Assembly: GCA_937884485.1 (NCBI GenBank) | Contig: CALGCG010000121.1 | Coordinates: 1 to 64,000, forward strand | DNA length: 64,000 bases | Origin: an uncultured Bacteroidales bacterium | Lineage (GTDB): Bacteria; Bacteroidota; Bacteroidia; Bacteroidales; P3 | Direction: 5' to 3' | In this document: one piece after another, positions 41,431 to 49,351 of the stretch | How the letters are laid out: each line of letters begins with the position of its first letter | Numbering within the stretch: position 1 is the stretch's first letter | Notes under the pieces: generated by a model | What the model was told of the DNA's origin: nothing | What the model saw: the letters and a program-made list of their open reading frames with translations, nothing else | Database searches by the model: none | Made by a program: the position numbers and the translations under genes

Positions 41431-43062
41431 ATGACGATGAATGAGAACCAAACAATAGAATACAAAAGCATCCGCAAAATACGGACAGGCGACAATGGAT
41501 TCCGAGACTTGTCTGTAACCTGTGTGGCATTGGCAAATGCCCAAGGGGGAACAATTTATGTCGGCTATGAAGACAAAACCAAGGAGCCTCTACCAGACCA
41601 ACATGTTGACATAAAAGAAATCAACGACACCCTCTCTCGACTTCGTGGACTCTGTTTCAATGTTGGTATATCTTCATCGGAAGTAGAAAAACACCCTAAT
41701 GGTGGAGAATTTTTCGAGTTGTATATTGCCCCTTCGCTCAAATCAATAGCGACAACATCCGATGCAAAGATATATATGCGCATTGGCGACAAGTGCGAAC
41801 CTGTCCGAAACGAAGAAATACAGCGACTATCCATTGAGAAAGGCGCCTATCAGTGGGAAGTACTTCCAACGCCTGTAGATTACAAAGACATCCCACAGGA
41901 CAACATAAAGAAATTTGTGCAAGACATTCGAGAATCAGATCGCGTGAAAGCACATGTGAAACAGATGAGCGACGAAGAAATCATCGAACACTATAATCTT
42001 TTTGACGGAAAACGGCTTACCAACCTTGGCGTTCTTTGGTTGGGAACAGCCAGTCAGCGCAGTAGAATATCTTACCCCATCACTGTTCAATACATAGTTT
42101 ACAACAATCTGGAACAAAAAGTCAGGAAGGAAGAATGGCACGACAACTCACTAACCCCCAAAGAGTTATTGATAGATATAGAACGAACTGCCACCGAATT
42201 GAATTACGCATACGAGATTCCAGATGGTCTCTTCAGAAAACAAATACGGCACTATCACCCCAAAGTAATTCGCGAGCTTCTGTTAAACGCCTTTGCCCAC
42301 CATTGCTTCACCATTTCAAATGACATCATGATATGTGTTTTCCCCGATCGAATGGAAATATCGAGTCCAGGAGGGTTGCCATTAGGTGTTACAAAAGACA
42401 ATATTCTACACCAACGCCACCGCAGAAACCCTCATTTCACCACAATCATGAGTGACTTGAAGCTGATGGAGGGCGAAGGCTCTGGCTACGATTTGATATA
42501 TGAAATCACCTCTATGGACTCCAAGAAGCCTCCAATAATTGAGTCCTCCTTCAATGAAACCAAAGTAATATTGTATTCTGAGATTCAGAACGCCGATATT
42601 ATACCCCTTCTAGATTATACCCAACGGAACTACTCATTATCTCAGAAAAATTTCATCGCATTCGGTGCTATTGCAAAGGCTGAGAAAATTCGATCCCTTG
42701 ACCTAACGGAATATCTGCAATTATCCGATGAGGACCGCTTACGCAATTATATTGGTAATCTTTTAAAAGACGAAATTGTATTAAAAGACGGTAGAGGCAA
42801 AGGCTCCTACTATAAAATCAATCCAAAGTTAATTTCCAACGCAAAAGTTAACAAGAAAACCACCCTTAAAACGATAGAACCATATCGGCTAAAGGCATTA
42901 ATCTTGGAAGATCTGAAAAATCATCCCATGAGCATGATTGATGAAATGGCTTATAGACTCCCAGATGTTGATTTTGATGAACTACAGAAAATGGTTCGCA
43001 AGATGGCTACAAATGGTGAAATAAGTCATGATCATAGTAGAAGATACAGAAGATACTTTTGA
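41431..43062 (+). CDS. Schlafen/AlbA_2-domain ATP-binding protein
   Basis: 543 residues. The N-terminal AlbA_2 (Schlafen-like) domain has EYKSIRKIRTGDNGF, CVALANAQGGTIYVGYED and a later KIYMRIGDKC. A GHKL-type ATPase-like domain follows (VIRELLLNAFAHHCF, MEISSPGGLPLGV, GEGSGYDLIYE), then winged-helix-like segments at the C-terminus. Such proteins are found as regulators or in defence loci. The gene is AT-rich and sits between the GC-rich parts of the McrB-like and McrC-like genes, so it looks like an insertion into that pair. It starts 9 bases after the AAA+ gene (ATG 41431 or 41437). Confidence 0.82.
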   Translation: MTMNENQTIEYKSIRKIRTGDNGFRDLSVTCVALANAQGGTIYVGYEDKTKEPLPDQHVDIKEINDTLSRLRGLCFNVGISSSEVEKHPNGGEFFELYIAPSLKSIATTSDAKIYMRIGDKCEPVRNEEIQRLSIEKGAYQWEVLPTPVDYKDIPQDNIKKFVQDIRESDRVKAHVKQMSDEEIIEHYNLFDGKRLTNLGVLWLGTASQRSRISYPITVQYIVYNNLEQKVRKEEWHDNSLTPKELLIDIERTATELNYAYEIPDGLFRKQIRHYHPKVIRELLLNAFAHHCFTISNDIMICVFPDRMEISSPGGLPLGVTKDNILHQRHRRNPHFTTIMSDLKLMEGEGSGYDLIYEITSMDSKKPPIIESSFNETKVILYSEIQNADIIPLLDYTQRNYSLSQKNFIAFGAIAKAEKIRSLDLTEYLQLSDEDRLRNYIGNLLKDEIVLKDGRGKGSYYKINPKLISNAKVNKKTTLKTIEPYRLKALILEDLKNHPMSMIDEMAYRLPDVDFDELQKMVRKMATNGEISHDHSRRYRRYF

Positions 43063-43189
43063 TAGTATTTTCTAAGTTCATTTTGATGGCAGAAAAAATA
43101 AACATCATAAACTCAAAACAAACTTTGCAAATAGTAAACATCAAATTATCAAATAATTCCAAACTTCAATATTAAAAGTCATTTAAACT

Positions 43190-45319
43190 TTGGACCTCCT
43201 GCGCATCATACACGACGACTTCATCCTGACGGTGGAGAGTACCCAGTTCCAACGAATGTGGGACAAGGGGAGTCGCATCCTCGGCAGGAAGAAGTTGACC
43301 TCCTCGTATCATTGGGGTGAGGGGGTGCAGAAAGTGGTGCTGGTGAAAGAGGATGTTGAACGTGAGATTGTGCAGGACGATGCCGAGGTTCCTGCTGTTT
43401 TCTTCGAACAGACGGACTACAGTGTGTGGGTGGATTTCAAGAAAAAGGTGACAAAGGCTTGGTTCGACAGTCCGCGCAAGGATGTCAATGACCGCTTCTC
43501 GTGGAAAGAGAGCAAGCAGCTGCTGGCAGGATACCTGAACTATGGCAACGAGATAGGTCGTGCCGACATGCCGATAGGCTACACCCTCGATGGCGTACAG
43601 AAACGTTTCGTCTTCTCCTACGACGTCATCTCGGCCAAGCTCGACTATCACCATGACTGGAAGATTATCCTTCAGGACATCGAGGCAGAATACCGTATGC
43701 TCTCGCTGGATTACCTGAAGCGTACCTACCACGGCATCAAGGAGGAGCAGGGCGAGAGTTACGACATCATCTGGTGGAACATCTTCGGTGGGTTGCAAGA
43801 GCAGTTCTTGCGCACCATCCATAATATCATCGACCGGCCACGCCATCGGCTGAGATCCATCGAGACCTACAAACGCGCCGACCAGATACACCGCCTCACA
43901 CCACAGTTGGAACAGCAACTGGCCGAGCACCGCACGGAAGAGGCCCGCCTGTACCGTGTGGAGGAGCAGCAGAACACCTACAACACCCCAGAGAACCGAT
44001 TCCTTAAATACGCTCTACTGACAGTTCATAAACGCTATGCGACTCTAGCCGAGAGAGTTCTTCTACAGGACACCCGCATGGCCGACACCCACAGGGACAG
44101 GATAGCCCGCACCCGTGATGAGCTGAATCGCCTGTCGCGACATCCCTTTTTCCGCACCGTGGGCCCCTTCGACGGCATCAAGCAGGAGTCGCTCATCCTG
44201 CAAAAGGATGTGAACTACTCGAAAGTATTCCGCATCTACACTATTCTGCAGAAGTCCTTCAGCCTCAACGATGGTCTCTACCGAATGGAAACCAAAGACA
44301 TCGCCACCCTGTACGAGATATGGTGCTTCATTCAGGTGGAGAAGGTGGTCAAAAAGCTGACTGGCGCAGAAGCCGAGCAGCATAGCCGCACAGAGATGAG
44401 TGGTCTCTTCACCTACAGCCTCGGCAAAGGCGAGCACTCGAAGATTATCTTCAAGAAAGATGATGTGACGCTTGCAGAGCTTGTATATAACCCACGTCAT
44501 AGTGACAAAGACGACGTGAAAGGAATTGGTGAACTGGAGTCGAAGACCGTACCACAGAAGCCCGACATCGTGTTGCAGCTGACCAAGGACGACCTGCAGG
44601 AAGGCATGAAGCTTACCTACCTTTTTGATGCCAAATACAGGTTGGAGAAGGACGGCAGCAACGATGTGCCACCCGACGACGCCATCAACCAAATGCACCG
44701 CTACCGCGACGCTATCTATTACAACAATAAGCACCACGACGAGAAGATAAAGAAAGAGGTCATCGGCGGTTACATACTTTTCCCCGGAAGGATGGACGAG
44801 GCATCGCGATTCCGTCGCAGCATCGACGAGGTGAATATCGGAGCATTCCCTATGCGTCCCGGCGACAACCAGCACGAACTATTGTCCGACTTCATCAAAG
44901 ACCTACTGAACAAACACGCCGTGGAAATCGTAGAGCAGGTTATCCCGCAGAAAGGCACCACGCTCGAAGTGAAGAATCGTGTCCTCGTCGGTGTAGTCAA
45001 GCCCGACAATCCTCAATATGAGAACTTCAAGGATGGCACAGCCTCCGTTTACTACTCTGGCGACACCTTCCCAACCACCATCCCATTGGATGGCATAGAT
45101 TATTTCGCACCATATATCCCCGACAAAGGAATACGTGACCTCTATCTCGTGTCAGGCATCCACACCTCAACCAAGGCCAAGGGGGCTGATGACGACAAAC
45201 TTCGTATCACTTTTGAACTCAAGTATGCCCGTACTTTATTTACAAACTACAAAATAGTCCCCCTCCCGATACAACACACTTTCAACGACACCTCATTGGA
45301 CATACTAACCGTGGAGTAG
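43190..45319 (+). CDS. DUF2357 nuclease, McrC-like partner of the AAA+ protein
   Basis: 709 residues. The N-terminal DUF2357 region includes HDDFILTVES, ENRFLKYALLTVHKRY and TLYEIWCFIQV. A C-terminal PD-(D/E)XK nuclease has KPDIVLQL (D459) and YLFDAKYR (D480, K482), then INQMHRYRDAIYY. It should be the cleaving subunit driven by the AAA+ protein. GC-rich like the host. No ATG or GTG fits the N-terminus: the best start is TTG 43190, at the junction with AT-rich DNA, so the original 5' end may have been lost. The gap of 127 bases to the upstream gene is the largest in the operon. Confidence 0.85.
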   Translation: MDLLRIIHDDFILTVESTQFQRMWDKGSRILGRKKLTSSYHWGEGVQKVVLVKEDVEREIVQDDAEVPAVFFEQTDYSVWVDFKKKVTKAWFDSPRKDVNDRFSWKESKQLLAGYLNYGNEIGRADMPIGYTLDGVQKRFVFSYDVISAKLDYHHDWKIILQDIEAEYRMLSLDYLKRTYHGIKEEQGESYDIIWWNIFGGLQEQFLRTIHNIIDRPRHRLRSIETYKRADQIHRLTPQLEQQLAEHRTEEARLYRVEEQQNTYNTPENRFLKYALLTVHKRYATLAERVLLQDTRMADTHRDRIARTRDELNRLSRHPFFRTVGPFDGIKQESLILQKDVNYSKVFRIYTILQKSFSLNDGLYRMETKDIATLYEIWCFIQVEKVVKKLTGAEAEQHSRTEMSGLFTYSLGKGEHSKIIFKKDDVTLAELVYNPRHSDKDDVKGIGELESKTVPQKPDIVLQLTKDDLQEGMKLTYLFDAKYRLEKDGSNDVPPDDAINQMHRYRDAIYYNNKHHDEKIKKEVIGGYILFPGRMDEASRFRRSIDEVNIGAFPMRPGDNQHELLSDFIKDLLNKHAVEIVEQVIPQKGTTLEVKNRVLVGVVKPDNPQYENFKDGTASVYYSGDTFPTTIPLDGIDYFAPYIPDKGIRDLYLVSGIHTSTKAKGADDDKLRITFELKYARTLFTNYKIVPLPIQHTFNDTSLDILTVE

Positions 45320-45352
45320 ATGACACCCGAGCAGCGGCTCTGTTGCATGTAA
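45320..45352 (+). pseudogene. Remnant of a vsr start (MTPEQRLCCM, stop)
   Basis: Immediately after the DUF2357 stop codon, an ATG opens ten codons matching 26 of 30 bases with the second Met onward of the intact vsr gene (46991-47020; MTPEQRHRCM), then TAA. It looks like the 5' end of a vsr gene that once followed the nuclease gene directly. Confidence 0.65.
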
Positions 45353-45376
45353 TTCCAATAAGATAATCCCTGCCTT

Positions 45377-45700
45377 TTAATCCTCTATTACCCACAGGTA
45401 CTCCTTCAGCGGGACTTTGCCGGAGGGGGTGAGGTGGATGCCTTCGGAGGACAGGAGGGCGGCTTGGGCGGGGTAGTGCGGGGCGAGGCGACCGGAGGCG
45501 TTGACGACGCGGTGGCAGGGGAGATCGGCGTCGGGGGCCCCACGCATGATGCGACCCACCAGGCGGGAATGATTGGGCCAGCCACACAAGGCGGCAATAC
45601 GACCATAGGTGAGCACCCGCCCACGCGGTATCTGGCGGACGATGTCGTAGACCTCGGCACGAAGGGTGGCTTCGCTCGGCTGTGCTGCAACGTTTATCAT
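45377..45700 (-). CDS. MGMT-family DNA alkyl-repair protein
   Basis: 107 residues equal to the C-terminal domain of O6-alkylguanine-DNA alkyltransferases: IVRQIPRGRVLTYGRIAALCG, SRLVGRIMRGAPDADLPCHRVVNASGRL. The acceptor Cys in PCHRV is present, so direct dealkylation is possible. The small size is that of alkyltransferase-like proteins, which usually have Trp there. The start MINVAAQPSE is chosen; an upstream Met would add 16 residues. It faces the restriction operon tail to tail. Confidence 0.82.
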   Translation of the reverse strand: MINVAAQPSEATLRAEVYDIVRQIPRGRVLTYGRIAALCGWPNHSRLVGRIMRGAPDADLPCHRVVNASGRLAPHYPAQAALLSSEGIHLTPSGKVPLKEYLWVIED

Positions 45701-45749
45701 GAACGAATAACGCAATGCGCTGCTAATTATTGTTTCTCCTTTTATCATA

Positions 45750-46062
45750 TTCTCCTGCTCGCGCTACGCGCTTGCGAAATCTCGTAAATCTTGTAGATTA
45801 TTCTGCCTAACGGCGGGAACGCAAAGCGAAACAATATATAAGATTTATAGATCTCTGCCCACAGGGATAGGCGATTAATTCTCCTGCTCGCGCTACACGC
45901 ATCGCGAGATCTCGTGGATCTTGTAGATTATTCCGCCTGCGGCGGGGACGCAAAGCGATACAAAATATAAGATTTATGGATCTCTGCCCGTCAGGGCTTG
46001 GCGATTAATTCTCCTGCTCGCGCTCCGCGCATCGCGAGATCTCGTAGATCTTGTAGATTAAG
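45750..46062. repeat. 129/130-bp tandem repeat, 2.4 copies
   Basis: Copies begin at 45750, 45879 and 46009 with TTCTCCTGCTCGCGCT. Each holds CGAGATCTCGTAGATCTTGT and, 50-60 bases on, ATATAAGATTTATGGATCTC, which are near-complements, so each full unit can form a long hairpin. Copies differ by scattered substitutions. The array fills the 438-base gap up to the next promoter. No gene is seen in it. Confidence 0.9.
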
Positions 46063-46072
46063 AGAAAAAATA

Positions 46073-46104
46073 TTTGGTCATTCCGGCGAAAAGTGTTACT
46101 TTTG
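46073..46104 (+). promoter_or_regulatory. Promoter of the PheC-like gene and vsr
   Basis: TTTG (46073-46076), 20 bases, TACTTTTG (46097-46104). It begins directly after the tandem array. Confidence 0.8.
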
Positions 46105-46138
46105 CACTCGAAATGACGAGACAACGAACGAAAATCCT

Positions 46139-46969
46139 ATGAAACAAAATAGAATCAAAATCTGGCTGCTCGTCATGCTACTGGCGCTGGCGGGAACAAC
46201 GGCACTGGCTGCATGCAGCGAGAAAGAGGACTCCCTCGCGGGGAGGCCCACCGTTGAGCGCATCGAGCAGCGGGGCACGCTGCTGGTCGGCACCACGGGC
46301 GACTACCGACCGCTGTCGTTCCGCGAGCCGGAGACAGGCCTCTATTGGGGCTTCGCCATCGAGCTGGCCGAGGCCATGGCCAAGCGGATGGGCGTGGCGG
46401 TGGAGTTTGTACCCACCTCGTGGCCCACGCTGACCGCCGACGTGCAGGCCGACCCGCAACTGTTCGACATGGCCATGGGCGGCATCACCATCACCGAGGC
46501 GCGCTGTGCCACCATGCTGATGAGCGAAGGCTACCTGGCCAACGGCAAGACCATCCTCTGCCGCACGGAAGACACCCTCCGCTTCCGCTCGCTTGAGGAC
46601 ATCGACCGCCCTGAGGTGCGCGTGATGGTCAACCCCGGCGGCCTCAACGAGCAGTTCGCCCGCCAGCACCTCACCCACGCCACCCTCATCGTCCACCCCA
46701 ACAACGAGGAGATCCCCTCGCTCATCGCCGAAAGCGAAGCCGACGTGATGATTACCGAGATAACCGAAGCGCCCTACTACGTGCAAACCGACCCGCGCCT
46801 GGCGGCCCCGCTGCTCGACGCACCCTTCACCCACGGCGAGATCGGAGTGCTCATGCGCCAAGGGCAGGACGACCTGCTAGCGCTCGTCAACAGCATCATC
46901 CGCCAGATGAAGTCCGACGGCACCCTCCGCCAGCTGACCGAAAAGTATGGCCTTGTGTATGCATATTGA
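46139..46969 (+). CDS. PheC-like (cyclohexadienyl dehydratase-type) solute-binding-fold lipoprotein
   Basis: 276 residues. The signal peptide has a lipobox (TTALAACSE). The mature protein has the type II periplasmic-binding fold of SBP_bac_3: GTLLVGTTGDYRPLSF, WGFAIELAEAMAKRMGV, VEFVPTSWPTL, DMAMGGITIT and a C-terminal TLRQLTEKYGLVY. The VGTTGDY and VPTSWPTL motifs resemble PheC, a secreted enzyme making phenylpyruvate from prephenate, more than ordinary amino-acid receptors; no transporter genes are nearby. Enzyme or receptor cannot be decided from sequence. Start ATG 46139 after a strong promoter; vsr follows 9 bases later. Confidence 0.75.
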   Translation: MKQNRIKIWLLVMLLALAGTTALAACSEKEDSLAGRPTVERIEQRGTLLVGTTGDYRPLSFREPETGLYWGFAIELAEAMAKRMGVAVEFVPTSWPTLTADVQADPQLFDMAMGGITITEARCATMLMSEGYLANGKTILCRTEDTLRFRSLEDIDRPEVRVMVNPGGLNEQFARQHLTHATLIVHPNNEEIPSLIAESEADVMITEITEAPYYVQTDPRLAAPLLDAPFTHGEIGVLMRQGQDDLLALVNSIIRQMKSDGTLRQLTEKYGLVYAY

Positions 46970-46978
46970 ATAGACCCC

Positions 46979-47536
46979 ATGACCGACCGCATGACACCCG
47001 AACAGCGGCACCGCTGCATGTCGCACATACGCAGCAAGGCCACCAAGCCGGAACTGCTGGTGCGTCGCTGGCTCTGGAGCCACGGGTACAGGTATCGGCT
47101 AAACGTCAAGAGTGTCCCCGGCAAGCCGGACATCGTCCTGCGGCCCTACCGCACCGCCATCTTCGTCAACGGGTGCTTCTGGCACGGACACGGTGTGCGG
47201 CCGGAGGCCGCACAAATTGAAAATTCAAAAATGAAAATTGAAAGCTCCCCCTGCTGCAAGATTCCGCAGACCAACCGCAGCTTCTGGGTAGAGAAGATAC
47301 GTCGCAACCAGGAGCGCGACAGGGAGAACTATCGCGTGCTGCAGGAGAACGGCTGGCAGGTCATCGTCGTCTGGGAGTGCCAACTGAAGCCCGACAAGAT
47401 AGAACGCACCATGCGCGAGGTGGAGCTGGCGCTGAACAACAACCTGCTGGCGATATATAAACACCATCCCCTCCCCTACTCCACCGACGAAGACGAACCC
47501 CTGCCCATGGCGGCGGAAACCCCGGAGGGCATATAG
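46979..47536 (+). CDS. vsr: Very short patch repair (T:G mismatch) endonuclease
   Basis: 185 residues. Vsr nicks 5' to the mismatched T that arises when 5-methylcytosine deaminates. It has MTPEQRHRCMSHIRSKATKP, the catalytic-core GKPDIVLRPYRTAIFVNGCFWHGH, FWVEKIRRNQERDRENYRVL and VVWECQL. Between CFWHGH and CCKIPQTN there is an insertion of about 19 residues encoded by a GTGCGGC hairpin (47195-47213) and an AT-rich repeat, placed where the family normally has a short turn. Two C5-methyltransferases lie upstream in the same region, the usual functional partners. The C-terminal tail is also longer than in E. coli Vsr. Confidence 0.88.
   Translation: MTDRMTPEQRHRCMSHIRSKATKPELLVRRWLWSHGYRYRLNVKSVPGKPDIVLRPYRTAIFVNGCFWHGHGVRPEAAQIENSKMKIESSPCCKIPQTNRSFWVEKIRRNQERDRENYRVLQENGWQVIVVWECQLKPDKIERTMREVELALNNNLLAIYKHHPLPYSTDEDEPLPMAAETPEGI
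47195..47245. repeat. Hairpin plus AT-rich repeat inserted in vsr
   Basis: GTGCGGCCGGAGGCCGCAC (perfect 7-bp arms) followed by AATTGAAAATTCAAAAATGA and another AAATTGAAAG. It is AT-rich against a GC-rich gene and read in frame. Confidence 0.75.
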
Positions 47537-47610
47537 CCGACTCTCCACCGCACAATACAATAAAAAAACTCAAACCACGTTATAACATCAAAAAAAACAC
47601 CGACATACCG

Positions 47611-48834
47611 ATGAAGAAAATCTACACTATTTTGATGGCAACCCTGTGCCTCGCGGCAGTGGGCTGCAAACAGGCTGCGCCTGAGAAGACCACCGACATG
47701 AAGTACCGCCCGCTGGGTGCCACCGGTCTTGAGGTCAGCGAAATCAGCATCGGCTGCGGCGGATTCGAGAAAATCGACAGCGCCGCCTCGCTCGAGCTGA
47801 TGACCATGGCGCTGGACAGCGGCATGAACTACATCGACATCTACGACGCCAACCCCAAGACGCGCTCCAACATCGGCTACGCCCTCCAGGGCCGCCGCGA
47901 CGAGATGATCATCCAGGGCCACATCGGCACCGTCTACAAAGACGGCCAGCACACCCGCACACGCAACCTCGAGGAGGTGAAGGCCGGCTTCGAGGACCTC
48001 CTCGCCCGCCTGCAGACCGACCACATCGAGGTGGGCATGATCCACATCACCGACAGCCACGAGGAGTGGGAGGAGATACAGAACTCGCCCTTCCTCGACT
48101 ACGTCTTCCAGCTGAAGAAAGAGGGCAAAATCAAACACATAGGCCTCAGCAGCCACAACGCCGAGGTGGCCCTGCGCGCCGCCAAGAGCGGATGGGTCGA
48201 GGTCATCATGTTCAGCCTCAACCCCGCCTTCGACCAGCTGCGCGGCGGCGCCATCCCCTGGGACAAAGGGGCCATGGACAACCTCCAGGGCGGCATCGAC
48301 CCCGTGCGCGTGGAGTTCTACGACTACTGCGCCACGCACCACATCGGCGTCACCGTCATGAAAACCTTCGGCGGCGGCGGCAAGCTGCTCGACGAGAAAG
48401 CCTCGCCCCTCGGCGTGGCCTACACCCCCGAGCAGTGCATAGCCTACTGCCTGGCCAAACCCTGCATCTCCACCTGCATCCTCGGCATCGACAACCTCGA
48501 CGAGCTGAAGCGCGACCTCCACTGGCTTCACGCCACCGAGGCCGAGAAAGACTACACCAACGTCGCCAAGCGCGAAAAGCCCACCCTCGGCGGCGACTGC
48601 ACCTACTGCAACCACTGCTCGCCCTGCACCCAGGGCATCCCCATCGCCCGCGTCAACGAGCTGCTCGACAAAGCCGAGCGCGACGGCCTCACCGACGACA
48701 TCCAGGCGCAATACAACCTCCTCGACCACAAGGCCTCCGAGTGCACCCACTGTGGCGCCTGCCTCAGCCGCTGCCCCTTCGGCGTCGACATCCCCGCCCG
48801 CATGGACGCCGCCAAAGCCCTGTTCGAAAAATAG
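47611..48834 (+). CDS. Aldo/keto reductase with C-terminal iron-sulfur domain, predicted lipoprotein
   Basis: 407 residues. The N-terminus MKKIYTILMATLCLAAVGC looks like a lipoprotein signal. The aldo/keto reductase barrel follows (YRPLGATGLEVSEISIGCGG, YIDIYDANP, IKHIGLSSHN, GVTVMKTFGGGG), then a C-terminal ferredoxin-like part with CTYCNHCSPC and CTHCGACLSRCPF, enough for two [4Fe-4S] clusters. Cytoplasmic relatives of this Fe-S reductase group are common. Export by a Sec lipoprotein signal would be unusual for an Fe-S protein; a start at the later Met (MKYRPLGATG) would give a cytoplasmic enzyme. Substrate unknown. Confidence 0.85.
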   Translation: MKKIYTILMATLCLAAVGCKQAAPEKTTDMKYRPLGATGLEVSEISIGCGGFEKIDSAASLELMTMALDSGMNYIDIYDANPKTRSNIGYALQGRRDEMIIQGHIGTVYKDGQHTRTRNLEEVKAGFEDLLARLQTDHIEVGMIHITDSHEEWEEIQNSPFLDYVFQLKKEGKIKHIGLSSHNAEVALRAAKSGWVEVIMFSLNPAFDQLRGGAIPWDKGAMDNLQGGIDPVRVEFYDYCATHHIGVTVMKTFGGGGKLLDEKASPLGVAYTPEQCIAYCLAKPCISTCILGIDNLDELKRDLHWLHATEAEKDYTNVAKREKPTLGGDCTYCNHCSPCTQGIPIARVNELLDKAERDGLTDDIQAQYNLLDHKASECTHCGACLSRCPFGVDIPARMDAAKALFEK

Positions 48835-48856
48835 CCCATCCCCAACCTCCATACCG

Positions 48857-48894
48857 AAAGCCACACCCGCCCAAAGCGGGTGTGGCTTTTTTTT
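48857..48894 (+). terminator. Terminator of the aldo/keto reductase gene
   Basis: AAAGCCACACCCGC (48857-48870), loop CCAAA, perfect 14-base complement (48876-48889), then T's. Confidence 0.93.
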
Positions 48895-49294
48895 GTATGC
48901 ACCGGCATGCCCACCCATGCCCCGGCGGGGGACATCTGAAATCGGGGAAAAAAACGTTTCGACACCGATGCGAAACGCATAAGGAATTTTGCCAAATTTG
49001 AGGGTTATGAGGGGCCTGTTTTCGTCCTATCATCTCCCACGATGGTGGGAGTTGGTAGGGTGTTGGTAGGGAGTTGATAGGGAGAAAAAAGGCACTGAAT
49101 ACGTTAAGTCATAGTAATTTATGCCATCCGAGCACATTCCCGTCGGATTGGAGGGGGAGAAGAACCGACTTTTTGCCAAATCGGCAGCCGGCAGACGAGG
49201 GTTTTGCGCCGGCGGTTTTACGCATGACGGCATTGGCGGAAGGAGCCGTCGGGGAGAGAAAAGGAGGCTCTCTGGCCCGATGAAGCAAAAAAAT
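48895..49294. other. Intergenic region before lepA
   Basis: It contains GTTGGTAGGG-family copy 3 (49014-49083). A longer open frame reaching lepA from 49121 is judged non-coding because it crosses the promoter. Nothing else is recognisable. Confidence 0.55.
49014..49083. repeat. GTTGGTAGGG-family element, copy 3
   Basis: CCTATCATCTCCCACGATGGTGGGAG is followed by TTGGTAGGG-TGTTGGTAGGG-AGTTGATAGGG. Same orientation as copies 4 and 5. Confidence 0.85.
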
Positions 49295-49325
49295 TTTGCC
49301 GTGTCGGAGAAAAATCGTATTTTTG
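49295..49325 (+). promoter_or_regulatory. lepA promoter
   Basis: TTTG (49295-49298), 19 bases, TATTTTTG (49318-49325) followed by CAC, 26 bases before the lepA ATG. Confidence 0.82.
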
Positions 49326-49351
49326 CACTTTTGAAACTTGACCCTAACGCA

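Noticed and set aside
43086..43175. 29-codon frame (MAEKINIINS...) in the AT-rich gap before the DUF2357 gene
   Set aside because: Out of frame with the downstream gene, no promoter of its own and too short to judge. Could be a remnant 5' end of a foreign homologue, but there is no proof.
32856..45352. Integrative element with tRNA-Arg as attachment site
   Set aside because: No integrase, no relaxase and no duplicate of the tRNA 3' end at the far side. The mosaic composition suggests several recombination steps rather than one insertion.
45750..46062. CRISPR array
   Set aside because: Units are 129-130 bases with no unique spacers, and no cas gene is present.
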